A DNA stretch of 33,609 nucleotides from an uncultured Opitutaceae bacterium (GCA_903919205.1 CAIXHE010000004.1:1-33609), one strand, 5' to 3'; shown: positions 24,531 through 33,168, counted from the stretch's first letter. Notes: a model not told the origin generated them from the sequence alone. Numbers and translations are program-made.

Positions 24531-26093
24531 ATGGTGCCTACATCGGTTGCGGTGCCCGCGTTTTCACCCTGGTCGGAATGCGCATCCTCAACCTCGTGGC
24601 CCGGACTCAAACCGAGCCTTGTGTACTCGGCTCTCTACATTCTGGCGGCTTTGGTGGAGATCGTGCCCAAACAGCACGCCGTGTTCCACACCATTTGGCT
24701 GCCGGGTGGTGTTGCCGTCGGGGCCATGATCTTCTGCGGCTACTGGATGCTTCCGTTCATTTTCGTCGCGCATGTGGTCACCCGGTGGGCTACTGGCTAC
24801 GGGATGGAGACCGTCCTGCAGTCGGCTGGCATGGCCACCGTTCAGGCAGCTCTGGCGTACTGGCTCCTGAAAAGGGTGCGATTCGACCCGGCGCTTCGCA
24901 CGGTGCGGGATGCCATGGTGCTGGTCACCTGCAGCGCGGTGATACCCTGCCTAGCCGGCAGCGCGCCGGCTTACCTGCTTCACTCGATCACGGACACCAA
25001 TTACTCCCAGTCGTTCTTCCGGTTTAGCCTCGTCTACTCGATGCGAGGCGCAGCCGGGGTGGTTGCGACGCTCCCGTTGGTGCTCGCGTTTGCACCCGGG
25101 CGCCGCGCTCCGTGGCTGCCGTCGCGAACGATCGAATTCGTCGCCGCGTTGGTCCTCACCACAGTCGCCGCCGTGGCTATATTCTTCAACCCGTCAACCG
25201 TCGGGCAGAAGTACTATCCCTGCTCGTTCCTGCCCTACCCCTTCCTTGTGTGGGCCGCCCTTCGCCTGGGGCTTCCCGGGGTGTCGGCCTGCATCCTCAT
25301 CACTACTATATGTGCCGTTCAGGGCACGGCGGTCGGACGGGGACCGTTCTTACCGGGCCACGACCTCACCGAGATCGTGATCGTTTGGGTATATATATGG
25401 ATCTCAGCCATCACCTCGCTGCTGCTCTGCGTTAGCCGAGAGGAGCGTCGTGAGCTCGAAGCCATGTTGATCGAGGCAGGCGAGCGCGAACGCATCCGGC
25501 TGGGAACGGAACTCCACGATGACATCTGCCAGCAGCTCGCAGGAGTCGGCTACATAGGCGGCCTCCTCAGGGAGCGACCCAATTTGGTGTCCCTCGAGGC
25601 CCATCCTTACGTGGCGCACATCTGCAGCGAGATCCAGTCCTGCATCCAAAGCATGCGTAACCTCGCGCGCGGGCTATCACCCCTCGGCATCGGCACCAAG
25701 CATCTGTCGGTCGCCCTCACCGACCTAGCCGCCCTCTGCGAATCGATCTACCGGATCGACTGCAGGTTCGTATCTGTCGGGCCGCTCCCCACCCTCGATA
25801 GCGAGGCTACGACTCACCTGTTCCGGATCGCGCAGGAATCCGTGAGCAACTCGGTCAAGCACGGTCGCGCGCGGATTGTGTCCGTTTTGGCCGGAATCGA
25901 GGCAGGGTGCCTTAACCTGAGCATCACCGACGACGGGCTGGGGCTTCCTGAGGAAGCGACCGACAGGAACGGGCTCGGGTTCAAGACGATGGCTTATCGC
26001 GCCGAGCTGATGAACGGATCGTTTTCAGTACAAAATCGCCAAGGGACCTCGGGAGTCGTGGTCGCCTGCTCGATTCCGTTGCCCAGGAGTTGA
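24531..26093 (+). CDS. MASE1-domain sensor histidine kinase (NarL-partner type)
   Basis: Membrane sensor kinase of 520 residues from the ATG at 24531 (MVPTSVAVPAF). The frame is open upstream to 24330, but that part overlaps the regulator gene and is not protein-like. The N-terminal half (about residues 25-300) has roughly eight hydrophobic segments in the MASE1 pattern (LVYSALYILAALVEIVP, FHTIWLPGGVAVGAMIF). A short coiled linker leads to a HisKA_3 dimerisation region (ERERIRLGTELHDDICQQLA) with phospho-acceptor H329. The HATPase domain has the N-box (ESVSNSVKHGRA), the G1 box (ITDDGLGLPEE) and the G2-like GLGFKTMAYRAELMNG. HisKA_3 kinases pair with NarL-type regulators, which fits the divergent neighbour. 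MASE1 ligands are generally unknown. The exported deaminase gene follows after about 56 bp. Confidence 0.9.
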   Translation: MVPTSVAVPAFSPWSECASSTSWPGLKPSLVYSALYILAALVEIVPKQHAVFHTIWLPGGVAVGAMIFCGYWMLPFIFVAHVVTRWATGYGMETVLQSAGMATVQAALAYWLLKRVRFDPALRTVRDAMVLVTCSAVIPCLAGSAPAYLLHSITDTNYSQSFFRFSLVYSMRGAAGVVATLPLVLAFAPGRRAPWLPSRTIEFVAALVLTTVAAVAIFFNPSTVGQKYYPCSFLPYPFLVWAALRLGLPGVSACILITTICAVQGTAVGRGPFLPGHDLTEIVIVWVYIWISAITSLLLCVSREERRELEAMLIEAGERERIRLGTELHDDICQQLAGVGYIGGLLRERPNLVSLEAHPYVAHICSEIQSCIQSMRNLARGLSPLGIGTKHLSVALTDLAALCESIYRIDCRFVSVGPLPTLDSEATTHLFRIAQESVSNSVKHGRARIVSVLAGIEAGCLNLSITDDGLGLPEEATDRNGLGFKTMAYRAELMNGSFSVQNRQGTSGVVVACSIPLPRS

Positions 26094-26149
26094 AATTTTC
26101 GATCCGAACGCATCACACACCCACCGCTCAGCTGAAACTCCAGCCTACC

Positions 26150-26800
26150 ATGTCCATTCGAAAGCTTCCCGGCCGCCTCCTAGCCACCGTCGACCGACTC
26201 CCGTCTGCTTCCTACCCTCTACGGCGCTGGGTCGCCCTGGCCGCGGTGGCGCTTGCCGCACTTCCGGTCACGCGGGCAGCGGTGACGCCGCTCCCCGACG
26301 ATCCGCGGTGCACGGCCGAAGACCGGAAGTTCATGGCGAGGGCCGCGGAGCTTGCGGCAAGCGCGGCAGCGAAGGGAAACTCCCCCTACGGCGCGCTCCT
26401 GGTCAAGGATGGAAAGATCGTCATGGAGTTTGAAAACAACGCGAATACGTCGGGCGACGTGACCCATCATGCCGAGACGGGCCTGATCTCGGCCTCCACC
26501 GTCAAACTCGGCAAGGCGTTCGTCTCCCAATGCGTGCTGTATACGAGCACGGAACCCTGCATCATGTGCTGCGGCTCGATCCGCTCGGCGGGCGTGAAGA
26601 AGATCGTCTACGGCTGCACGGCGACCCAGGTGAGCCTTTTGCACGGTCGGAAGCTGCCGTTTAACCCCCTTCAGATCCGCGAGGTCTATACCCGGATCGG
26701 CGCCACCGACGTGACCATTCTGGGACCGCTCCTGGAGGGCGAGGGATTGGCGGTCCATGCGGCGGCCATGGCCAACGTTGAGAAGATGAAGAAGGGCTAG
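26150..26800 (+). CDS. Exported cytidine-deaminase-fold (CMP/dCMP, guanine-deaminase-like) protein
   Basis: Zinc deaminase-fold protein of 216 residues from the ATG at 26150. The zinc and catalytic residues are intact: H107 and catalytic E109 (THHAETGLI), C137 and C140 (STEPCIMCCGSIRSAG). The pattern is that of guanine/cytosine/tRNA-adenosine deaminases acting on free bases or nucleosides. Unusually, the domain is preceded by a basic stretch and a hydrophobic segment ending ALPVTRAA (about 28-44), which looks like an export signal. Most members are cytosolic. An upstream TTG at 26090 overlapping the kinase stop is possible but poorly spaced from its AGGAG. It follows the kinase gene on the same strand and is convergent with the oleate hydratase gene. 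Role in an envelope nucleobase pathway with the three amidohydrolases is an inference. Confidence 0.85.
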   Translation: MSIRKLPGRLLATVDRLPSASYPLRRWVALAAVALAALPVTRAAVTPLPDDPRCTAEDRKFMARAAELAASAAAKGNSPYGALLVKDGKIVMEFENNANTSGDVTHHAETGLISASTVKLGKAFVSQCVLYTSTEPCIMCCGSIRSAGVKKIVYGCTATQVSLLHGRKLPFNPLQIREVYTRIGATDVTILGPLLEGEGLAVHAAAMANVEKMKKG

Positions 26801-26840
26801 GGCTTCACGGAAAGGCGCAGGCCGCCCCGGTCGCGTGCCG

Positions 26841-28412
26841 CTACTCGAACGCCTTGACCAGCGCCTCGAACTGGGCCCTCCGGGACGCGTCATGCGGCGT
26901 CACCCCGGGAACCCTAAGATCAATTCCCATGAGACCGTAGACGGCCATCTGGGCCGCCCGTACGGAATACTCAACCGTGAAGACCACGTCTTCCGGGATC
27001 TCCACGAACTGGCTGATGAAAGCTAGGTTGCCGGAACCCTCGGGGACCGGGAGCGGACGGTCTCCCGGCGAGCGCGGCATGAACATGCTCGTGATGTAGG
27101 GCATCCGGCAAGGGATGCAGGTTCCCGAGGTGAAGACCTCGGGGTCGAGGTGCAGGTGCCCGCGAAGCTCTTCCAGGATCTCCATTCCGGAGCAATCCGC
27201 CATCGCCTTCGGCACGAAGTCGCCCACCCGGTCCGGGAGGAGCGCGTAGCCCCAGAAGACGCTCACCCCCGCAGGCTGGTTCAGGAAATGGGGCTGGTGC
27301 GCGAGCACGACCGACATGAGCCAGGCGGAGTCCTTGAAGGTCACAAGACCGCCTGTCCCCGCCGCGTTGCCGGTGAAGGCCTCCATGGCCGCGAAGAAGT
27401 TCGGGGTCCTGAGCGTGACCGTGAAGGACTCCCAGCACGACTGCGCGATGCAGCGGTCGAACGCGGCGGGGCGTCCAAATCCAGGGTGCTCATCGGCGAG
27501 CGCCTCCCACAGCCTCCATCCGCCGCTGTCCGCCCGCGTGAGCTTGGCCGGTGGCGCGGTCATCGATCCCAGGCTGGAGGCGTCGGTCATGGAGCCGTTT
27601 TGCACGAAGACCAAGTCGTCCTTGGCGACCGTGATCACCTCGCTGCCGCCGTGCTTGGTGCACCGCAGCGCGGTGGCGACGAAGCAGCCGTCCCGGGTCT
27701 CGTGGTCTATCGCCGTCACGCGGTATCCGGTATCCATGCGCACCCCCTTCGCCGCCAGCCAGCGCTGGAGCGGGCGCACGAGGGAGTCGTACTGGTTGTA
27801 GACCGTGCGCTTGACCCCGCCGAGGGTGTCGATCCGGGAGAATTCCAGGAGGAAGCGGTGAAGGTAGCGCCTGAATTCCACCGCGCTGTGCCAGGGCTGG
27901 AACGCGAAGGTCGTCGCCCACATGTACCAGAACGAGGTCTCGAAGAAGCTCGGGGAGAGCCACTCACTGATGCGGGTGGCTCCGAGAGCGGTCTCCTCCG
28001 CCTCCGCGAGCTTCAGGAGCTCCGACCGGTTGTGCATCGAGAACCCCATCGACTTGACAGGGACCTTCACCCGGTTGGCGTCCACCAGCCGGGCCATCGA
28101 GTGGGCCGGATGCTTCGCATTGAACGCAAGCGTCTCCTCGTACACCGACACGCCGGGGTCACCCAGGGAGGGGATGTCCCGGAATAGAGCCCATGTGCAC
28201 TCGTAGTTGTCGGTGGTGAACATGCGGCCGCCACGCATCGAGTACCCGGCGGCCGCATCGCCGGACCCGTCCAGGCTGCCGCCCAGGACGTCGAGCTCCT
28301 CGAGTATCGTGATGTCTTCGCCCCGGACATTCCCGTCACGGATCATGAACGCGGCCGCGGCCAGCGAGCCCACCCCGCCGCCGACCAGGTACGCCTTGGT
28401 GGCGGCCCTCAT
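26841..28412 (-). CDS. ohyA: Oleate hydratase (MCRA family)
   Basis: FAD-dependent fatty-acid hydratase of 523 residues that adds water to cis-9 double bonds of unsaturated fatty acids, giving 10-hydroxy fatty acids. The FAD motif is at the N-terminus (YLVGGGVGSLAAAAFMIRDG, ending in the acidic ILEELDVLGG). It continues with SLDGSGDAAAGYSMRGGRMF, NYECTWALF, and SWEWL-type MCRA blocks such as FWYMWATTFAFQPWHSAVEF and FEALVKAFE at the end. The active-site motif is RGGRM (M64), not the RGGRE of the best-studied enzymes. It has no signal peptide, so it acts in the cytoplasm or at the inner membrane face. Its ATG overlaps the stop of the DUF2934 gene (ATGA, 28409-28412), indicating translational coupling. 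It lies downstream of an efflux cluster, consistent with fatty-acid detoxification. Confidence 0.93.
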   Translation of the reverse strand: MRAATKAYLVGGGVGSLAAAAFMIRDGNVRGEDITILEELDVLGGSLDGSGDAAAGYSMRGGRMFTTDNYECTWALFRDIPSLGDPGVSVYEETLAFNAKHPAHSMARLVDANRVKVPVKSMGFSMHNRSELLKLAEAEETALGATRISEWLSPSFFETSFWYMWATTFAFQPWHSAVEFRRYLHRFLLEFSRIDTLGGVKRTVYNQYDSLVRPLQRWLAAKGVRMDTGYRVTAIDHETRDGCFVATALRCTKHGGSEVITVAKDDLVFVQNGSMTDASSLGSMTAPPAKLTRADSGGWRLWEALADEHPGFGRPAAFDRCIAQSCWESFTVTLRTPNFFAAMEAFTGNAAGTGGLVTFKDSAWLMSVVLAHQPHFLNQPAGVSVFWGYALLPDRVGDFVPKAMADCSGMEILEELRGHLHLDPEVFTSGTCIPCRMPYITSMFMPRSPGDRPLPVPEGSGNLAFISQFVEIPEDVVFTVEYSVRAAQMAVYGLMGIDLRVPGVTPHDASRRAQFEALVKAFE

Positions 28413-28624
28413 GTCCTGGCCTTGAACGTGTTCTGGTGCAGGCGCACGCGGCTCTCGGCCTTCGCCACGCCCGAGCTCAGGCAGGCCTTCGCCTCGAGCC
28501 AGTGGTCCAAGTCTCGCCCCGCCGCGAAGCCGCCCTGCTCGTAGAGGTGATAGGCGTAATCGCGAATCTCCTGCTCGTTCGCGGGTTCCTGGAGGACGGG
28601 CGCATGCGGGGCTTTGGTGCTCAT
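28409..28624 (-). CDS. DUF2934-type small protein
   Basis: Small cytoplasmic protein of 71 residues if started at the ATG at 28624 (MSTKAPHAPV). The frame remains open to 28702 without convincing content. The core EIRDYAYHLYEQGGFAAGRD followed by LDHWLEAKACL is the characteristic short helical motif of DUF2934 proteins (AYxLYExxG...DxxHWLEAE). Their function is not established. Here it overlaps the oleate hydratase start by four bases and is therefore very probably co-translated with it. Confidence 0.82.
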   Translation of the reverse strand: MSTKAPHAPVLQEPANEQEIRDYAYHLYEQGGFAAGRDLDHWLEAKACLSSGVAKAESRVRLHQNTFKART

Positions 28625-28763
28625 GGGACGAATTCTTTGGGAACGAAGGCCGCTCGCCCCATCCCCGTTGTCCAGAATGGACGCAGGTCGCGCCTTACCC
28701 AATGGGGTGAAGGCCTGAGCCTCCCCCCAGAGCCTGGCCCCGCCCGGGAGCCCCAGTCCCGCG

Positions 28764-30299
28764 CTATTCTCTCGCGCCCGCGTCCTGTGCGTAGCCGCCG
28801 CCGGTCGCCCGGATGAGGTCGACGGTGGCCGCGTAGCGGCTGCCGAGCGTGCGGACTCGAGCCCGCTCCGCGCTCAGAAGCACCCGCTCCGCGTCGACCA
28901 CCTCGAAGTAGGTCAGACCGCCGTCGGCGTAGCTCTTCTGGGAGGCCTCGAACACGCGCCGGGCGTTGTCGAGGGCGCGCTGGCGAGCCTCCGCCTGGGC
29001 CGCGCGCTGACGCAGGTTGCTGAGGGCGTTCTCGACCTCGCGGAAGGCGCTGAGGGCCGTCTCACGGTAGGCGGCGTAGGCCTCCTCGTCCCTCGCGCGC
29101 GCCGCCTTCAGGTTCGACGCGTTCCTTCCGCCATCGAAGATCGGGATGTTGATGGCGCCCGAGATCGACCAGGTGCGGCTCTGGTTCTCGACGAGCTGGT
29201 TGTCCTGGGAGCTCTCGAGGCCGGCGGTGCCCATCAGGCTCACGGCCGGGTAGAACTGGGCACGGGCGGCCTTCACGCCCGCCTCTGCTGCGGCGATCCG
29301 GCGCTCAGCCTCGACCAGGTCGGGGCGGCGGCTCATTAGCTGGGCGGGTATCGTGGAGGGGACCGCGGGAGGGGAGAGTTCGTCGAGCGGCCTCGCCTCG
29401 ACGCGGAACACGCTCGACGACTGGCCGCAGAGCTCGGCCAGGGCGTTCTCGAGCTCCGCACGCCGCTGGACCACGTCGACCAGGTCGGCCTCGGTGTTCG
29501 CCGTCTCCACGCGTGCCCGAAGGAGGTCGACGTCGCTCGCGGAGCCCCCCTTGACCCGGCGGTCCTGCACCTCCTCCGACTCCTTTCGAAGGCCCACCGT
29601 TCGGGTGAGCACGGCCACCTCCGAGTCGGCAGCTCGAAGCGCGAAGTAATTGGAGGCCACCTGCGCCGCGAGGGTCAGCCGTACGCCCTCGCGGTCGGCG
29701 AGCGACGCCTCTGCGTTCGCGCGGGCCTGGTCGCGCGCGTGGCGCACGCGGCCGAACAGGTCCACCTCGTAGCCGACCGCGAGCGGCAGCTGGAAGTCGC
29801 TGTAGGTGTTGGTGAGCACCTGTCCCTCGAAGGTGGAGGGCGCCGTGATTCCGGAGGAGGCCGGGAAGAAGCCGCTTCCGACCAGCCGCGAGGTGGCCAC
29901 AGGACCCGTGTTGGTCGTGCGCTGGCGGGACAGCTGGATCGGGGCCGACAGCTTGGGGTACAGGTCGGCCGCGACCGCACCGGCGGCGGCACGGGCCTCC
30001 GTGACGCGGGCCACGGCGGCCTGAAGGTCCTGGTTGGACTCGATGGCCTGCGCCTCCAGGCGGTTGAGCACGGCGTCCCCGAAGAGGGTCCACCAGGGGG
30101 ACGCCGGAGCGCCGGACGACGGCGCCGGGCCGCCCGTGTCGGCGCCGCGGAACTGGGTCGGCACGACGAGCGTTCCCGCCGGGACCGGCAGGGCGAAGGC
30201 ATCCTCGGCGCGGGCACGCGCCATGGCCGAGGCGGCGGCGAGCGCCAGGACCGCTCGGACGACGCTTCCGGCGGACATGGGAAGGTTTGCGGCGTTCAT
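28764..30299 (-). CDS. Outer-membrane efflux factor, TolC/OprM (NodT) type
   Basis: Outer-membrane channel of a tripartite efflux pump, 511 residues. An N-terminal signal peptide ends near MARARA/ED. No lipobox Cys is present, unlike many OprM-type proteins. Two OEP repeats follow, with typical features such as PWWTLFGDAVLNRLEAQAIE, NQDLQAAVARVTEARAAAGA, GYEVDLFGRVRHARDQARAN and, in the second half, SRRPDLVEAERRIAAAEAGV and NIPIFDGGRNASNLKAAR. The start overlaps the adaptor stop by ATGA (30296-30299), so translation is coupled. It forms the exit duct for the EmrAB-like pump. Confidence 0.93.
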   Translation of the reverse strand: MNAANLPMSAGSVVRAVLALAAASAMARARAEDAFALPVPAGTLVVPTQFRGADTGGPAPSSGAPASPWWTLFGDAVLNRLEAQAIESNQDLQAAVARVTEARAAAGAVAADLYPKLSAPIQLSRQRTTNTGPVATSRLVGSGFFPASSGITAPSTFEGQVLTNTYSDFQLPLAVGYEVDLFGRVRHARDQARANAEASLADREGVRLTLAAQVASNYFALRAADSEVAVLTRTVGLRKESEEVQDRRVKGGSASDVDLLRARVETANTEADLVDVVQRRAELENALAELCGQSSSVFRVEARPLDELSPPAVPSTIPAQLMSRRPDLVEAERRIAAAEAGVKAARAQFYPAVSLMGTAGLESSQDNQLVENQSRTWSISGAINIPIFDGGRNASNLKAARARDEEAYAAYRETALSAFREVENALSNLRQRAAQAEARQRALDNARRVFEASQKSYADGGLTYFEVVDAERVLLSAERARVRTLGSRYAATVDLIRATGGGYAQDAGARE

Positions 30300-31471
30300 C
30301 GAATCTTGACGCTCACCACCGCGGACAGACCGGGCCTGAGCCGATCCTCGAAGCCGGCCACGCTCGCCGGGTCGAAGACGATCTTCACCGGCACCCTCTG
30401 GACCACCTTCGTGAAGTTGCCCGTCGCGTTGTCCGCCGGCAGCAGGGCGAATTGTGCGCCGGTCGCCGGCGCGATGCTTTGGACGCGGCCCGTGAAGACA
30501 TGGCTCCCGACGGCGTCTATCGTGACCTCGACCGGCTGGCCCGGGGCCATGCCCCGCAGCTGGGTCTCCTTGAAGTTGGCCGTAACCCAGTAGTCGGCGT
30601 CGACCAGCGCGAAGAGCGACTGGCCCACCTGCACGCGGTTGCCCACCTCGACGTTCTTGTTGCCTATCCGACCGTCGGAGGGCGCCGTGATCGTCGTGTA
30701 CGAGAGCTCGCGCTCGGCGTCCCGCACCGACTGCCGGTCCGACTCCACCCGGGCCCGGACGGAGGCGAGCTGGGCCTCGGCAGACTCGATCGCGGCCGCG
30801 TCCGCGCGGACCTTGGCGCCGGCCGCCAGCAGGCTGGCCTTGGCGGCTGCGAGGTTGGCCGCGGCGGCCGCTGCGGCGCTGCGGGTCGTGTCCACCTGCG
30901 ACTGGGATATCGTGCGGGTGTCCGCCTGGAACAGGCGCTCATTGCGGCCGTTGTTCACGTTCGCGAGGTCGAGCTCCGCGGCCGACTGGCCGACCTGGGC
31001 CTCTGCCACCGCCACCTGTGCGCGGTCCTCGGCCTCCTGGGCGCGCGCCTGATCCGCCGCGGCCTGCGCCTTCAGGATGTCCGCCTTCGAGGCCTCGAGC
31101 GCCGCGCGGCTCTTCTCGAGCGCGATCTGCTCGCCGAGGGCGTCCAGCCGGGCGAGCACCTGGCCCGCCTTCACCGACTGGTTCTCGTCGGCTTGCACCT
31201 CGGTCACCGAGCCGTCAAGCCGGGAGCTGATCATGTGCACGTGTCCTGCCAGGTAGGCGTCGTCCGTCTCGCTGAAGGCGTACTGCCTCTGGATGAAGTG
31301 CACGACCCACGCGGCCGCAGCCACACCAAGGACGACCAGGGCCCAGAACCCGGGACCGCGCCTCTTGGCGGGTTCCTTGGGCGCCGCGCGCGGATGCGAA
31401 GTCTTCTTGTGCGTGGGCTCGTCTGCCGGCGCTTGCGGCGGCGAGGCGGGCGTGGAGTCGGTGTGCGGCAT
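30296..31471 (-). CDS. EmrA/HlyD-type membrane-fusion adaptor
   Basis: Periplasmic adaptor of 391 residues linking the inner-membrane pump to the outer-membrane factor. A Pro/Lys-rich cytoplasmic tail precedes a single membrane anchor (FWALVVLGVAAAAWVVHFI, about residues 42-60). The following SETDDAYLAGHVHMISSRLD-type stretch and the biotinyl-lipoyl halves (VTEVQADENQSVKAGQVLARLD; APSDGRIGNKNVEVGNRVQVGQ) surround a long Ala/Glu-rich coiled hairpin (about 120-240). The beta-barrel with WVTANFKETQLRGMAPGQPV is typical of EmrA. It follows the EmrB-like gene by 32 bp. Confidence 0.94.
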   Translation of the reverse strand: MPHTDSTPASPPQAPADEPTHKKTSHPRAAPKEPAKRRGPGFWALVVLGVAAAAWVVHFIQRQYAFSETDDAYLAGHVHMISSRLDGSVTEVQADENQSVKAGQVLARLDALGEQIALEKSRAALEASKADILKAQAAADQARAQEAEDRAQVAVAEAQVGQSAAELDLANVNNGRNERLFQADTRTISQSQVDTTRSAAAAAAANLAAAKASLLAAGAKVRADAAAIESAEAQLASVRARVESDRQSVRDAERELSYTTITAPSDGRIGNKNVEVGNRVQVGQSLFALVDADYWVTANFKETQLRGMAPGQPVEVTIDAVGSHVFTGRVQSIAPATGAQFALLPADNATGNFTKVVQRVPVKIVFDPASVAGFEDRLRPGLSAVVSVKIR

Positions 31472-31503
31472 GTCGGTGTTGGTTTAAACTATGGGAAAAG
31501 CGA

Positions 31504-33168
31504 TCAGTGTACGGCGGCGGCCGCCTCCTCCTCGTGTGCGGCCGCATCGGCCTTGCGGGCCGGCGTCGCGGTCTTCTTGCCGAGAAGGAAGATGAGCGGG
31601 ATCGACGCCACGAAGAGCACGGCCACGTAGAAGAAGATGTCGCTGTAGGCCAGGACTGCGGCCTGCCCGTTGATCGAGCGGTCCACCATGCCCATCGCCG
31701 CCTGATGGGCGGCCATCGGCGAGGCCCCGTGCCGGGCGAGGCCGGCCGCGACCGACTCGATGCGGTCGCTAGCTGCCTGGCTGAAGGCGGTCACCTTCGC
31801 GACGAGGATCGTGCGGTGGACGCTCAGCCTGCGGGCAAGCATGGTGGTGATGAGCGCGATGCCGATGCTGCTGCCGAGCTGGCGCGTGAGGCTGTAGATG
31901 CCCGCCCCCGCGGGGATGTCCTTCTTCGGCAGCGGCCCGAGGGTGGCGATGCTGAGCGGCATGAACATCATCACGCTGCCCAGGCCGCGAAATACGAGCG
32001 GCCAGAACAGATCACCCGCGCCGGTCCCGGGGTTGATCCCCATCAGCATGACGCCGGTGCCGGCGGTGAGGAGCGCACCCATCGCGATCAGCAGCCGAGG
32101 GGGCATCCTGCTCGCGACGCGCCCGTAGACGACCATCGTGAGCGCCGAGGCGAGGGCCCCCGGCACGAGGATCTCCCCGCTCTGGAGCGCCGTGTAGTGC
32201 AGGAAGTCCTGAACGAAGATCGGGACCGCGAACATGATGCCGTACAGGCCCATTCCGAGGATGGCCGAGTAGATGCTCCCCCCGATCATCGAGGGAAAGC
32301 GCAGGATGCGAAGGTCTACGGCCGGGTGCTCGGTGGTCAGCTCGCGGTGCACGAAGAGGCCGAGCCCGATGACGCTGGCGATCGCCGTAGAGAGGATGAA
32401 GTTAGAGGAGAACCAGTCGTCCTGCTGGCCCTCCTCGAGCATGATCTGGAACGAGGCGAGGCCCACCGAGAGGTACCCGATCCCGGACCAGTCGACCGTG
32501 GCCTCCGGGTGGAGCGAAGACTTCTCGTCGCGCGGGAAGAGCACCCAGCACATCCACACCGCCAGCATCCCCAGGGGCAGGTTGATAAAGAAGATCCATC
32601 GCCAGCCCAGGTTGTCGGTCAGCCACCCTCCCAGGACCGGTCCCACCGCCGGACCGGCGATCACGCCCAGTCCGAAGAGCGCCTGCGCCATCGGCCTCTC
32701 GTCGGGGCGAAACGCCTCGAAGACCAGCGACTGCGCCTTGGCGAGGAGGCCGCCCCCGGTGATCCCCTGGATCACCCGGGCGAAGATGAGCTCGCCCAGG
32801 CTCTGCGACACGCCGCAGAGGAGCGAGGCCAGGGTGAAGCCCACGAGCGAGAAGAGGAAGTAGTTCTTCTTGCCGAAGCGCAACCCGAGCCAGGCCGAGA
32901 GCGGGATGATGACGACGTTGGCGCACGCGTAGCTGGTCGAGACCCACCCGGCCTCGGAGAGGGTGGCGCCCAGGTTGCCCCGGATGTCCGGAAGGGCCAC
33001 GTTCGTGATCACGGTGTCGATCACCTCCAGGATGGCGCCCAGGGACGCCGCCAGCGTGATCGCCCACTTGAGCACGCCGCGGTCGAGCAGCCTGCGCGCG
33101 ATCGGCGAGAGGTAAGCCGGGTCCGAGCCGTAGAGGCCCGAGCCGGGGGCTGAGGCTGCGGCGCTCAC
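31504..33168 (-). CDS. DHA2-family (EmrB/QacA type) drug:H+ antiporter
   Basis: Inner-membrane exporter with about fourteen membrane segments. I chose the GTG at 33168 (VSAAASAPGSG), giving 554 residues, because it overlaps the stop of the TetR gene as GTGA (33165-33168). The frame stays open upstream to 33297, but that stretch lies over the regulator gene. Motif D1 is visible in TM1 (LEVIDTVITNVALPDI). Motif C (GPAVGPVLGGWLTDNLGWRW) marks the antiporter class, and the following FFINLPLGM is typical of EmrB. The C-terminus is Ala/Glu-rich and cytoplasmic. With the adaptor and outer-membrane factor it should export hydrophobic or amphipathic compounds across both membranes. Confidence 0.93.
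   Translation of the reverse strand: MSAAASAPGSGLYGSDPAYLSPIARRLLDRGVLKWAITLAASLGAILEVIDTVITNVALPDIRGNLGATLSEAGWVSTSYACANVVIIPLSAWLGLRFGKKNYFLFSLVGFTLASLLCGVSQSLGELIFARVIQGITGGGLLAKAQSLVFEAFRPDERPMAQALFGLGVIAGPAVGPVLGGWLTDNLGWRWIFFINLPLGMLAVWMCWVLFPRDEKSSLHPEATVDWSGIGYLSVGLASFQIMLEEGQQDDWFSSNFILSTAIASVIGLGLFVHRELTTEHPAVDLRILRFPSMIGGSIYSAILGMGLYGIMFAVPIFVQDFLHYTALQSGEILVPGALASALTMVVYGRVASRMPPRLLIAMGALLTAGTGVMLMGINPGTGAGDLFWPLVFRGLGSVMMFMPLSIATLGPLPKKDIPAGAGIYSLTRQLGSSIGIALITTMLARRLSVHRTILVAKVTAFSQAASDRIESVAAGLARHGASPMAAHQAAMGMVDRSINGQAAVLAYSDIFFYVAVLFVASIPLIFLLGKKTATPARKADAAAHEEEAAAAVH

Noticed and set aside
26090-26149. TTG start of the deaminase overlapping the kinase stop codon
   Set aside because: The AGGAG is immediately next to the TTG with no spacer, and the added residues lack a pattern; the ATG at 26150 gives a better export signal.
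27150-28187. 345-codon open frame on the plus strand opposite oleate hydratase
   Set aside because: It has no family resemblance and lies opposite a well-conserved enzyme gene.
31507-33153. 548-codon open frame on the plus strand opposite the EmrB-like gene
   Set aside because: It is a charged, low-complexity translation lying wholly opposite a clear DHA2 transporter gene.
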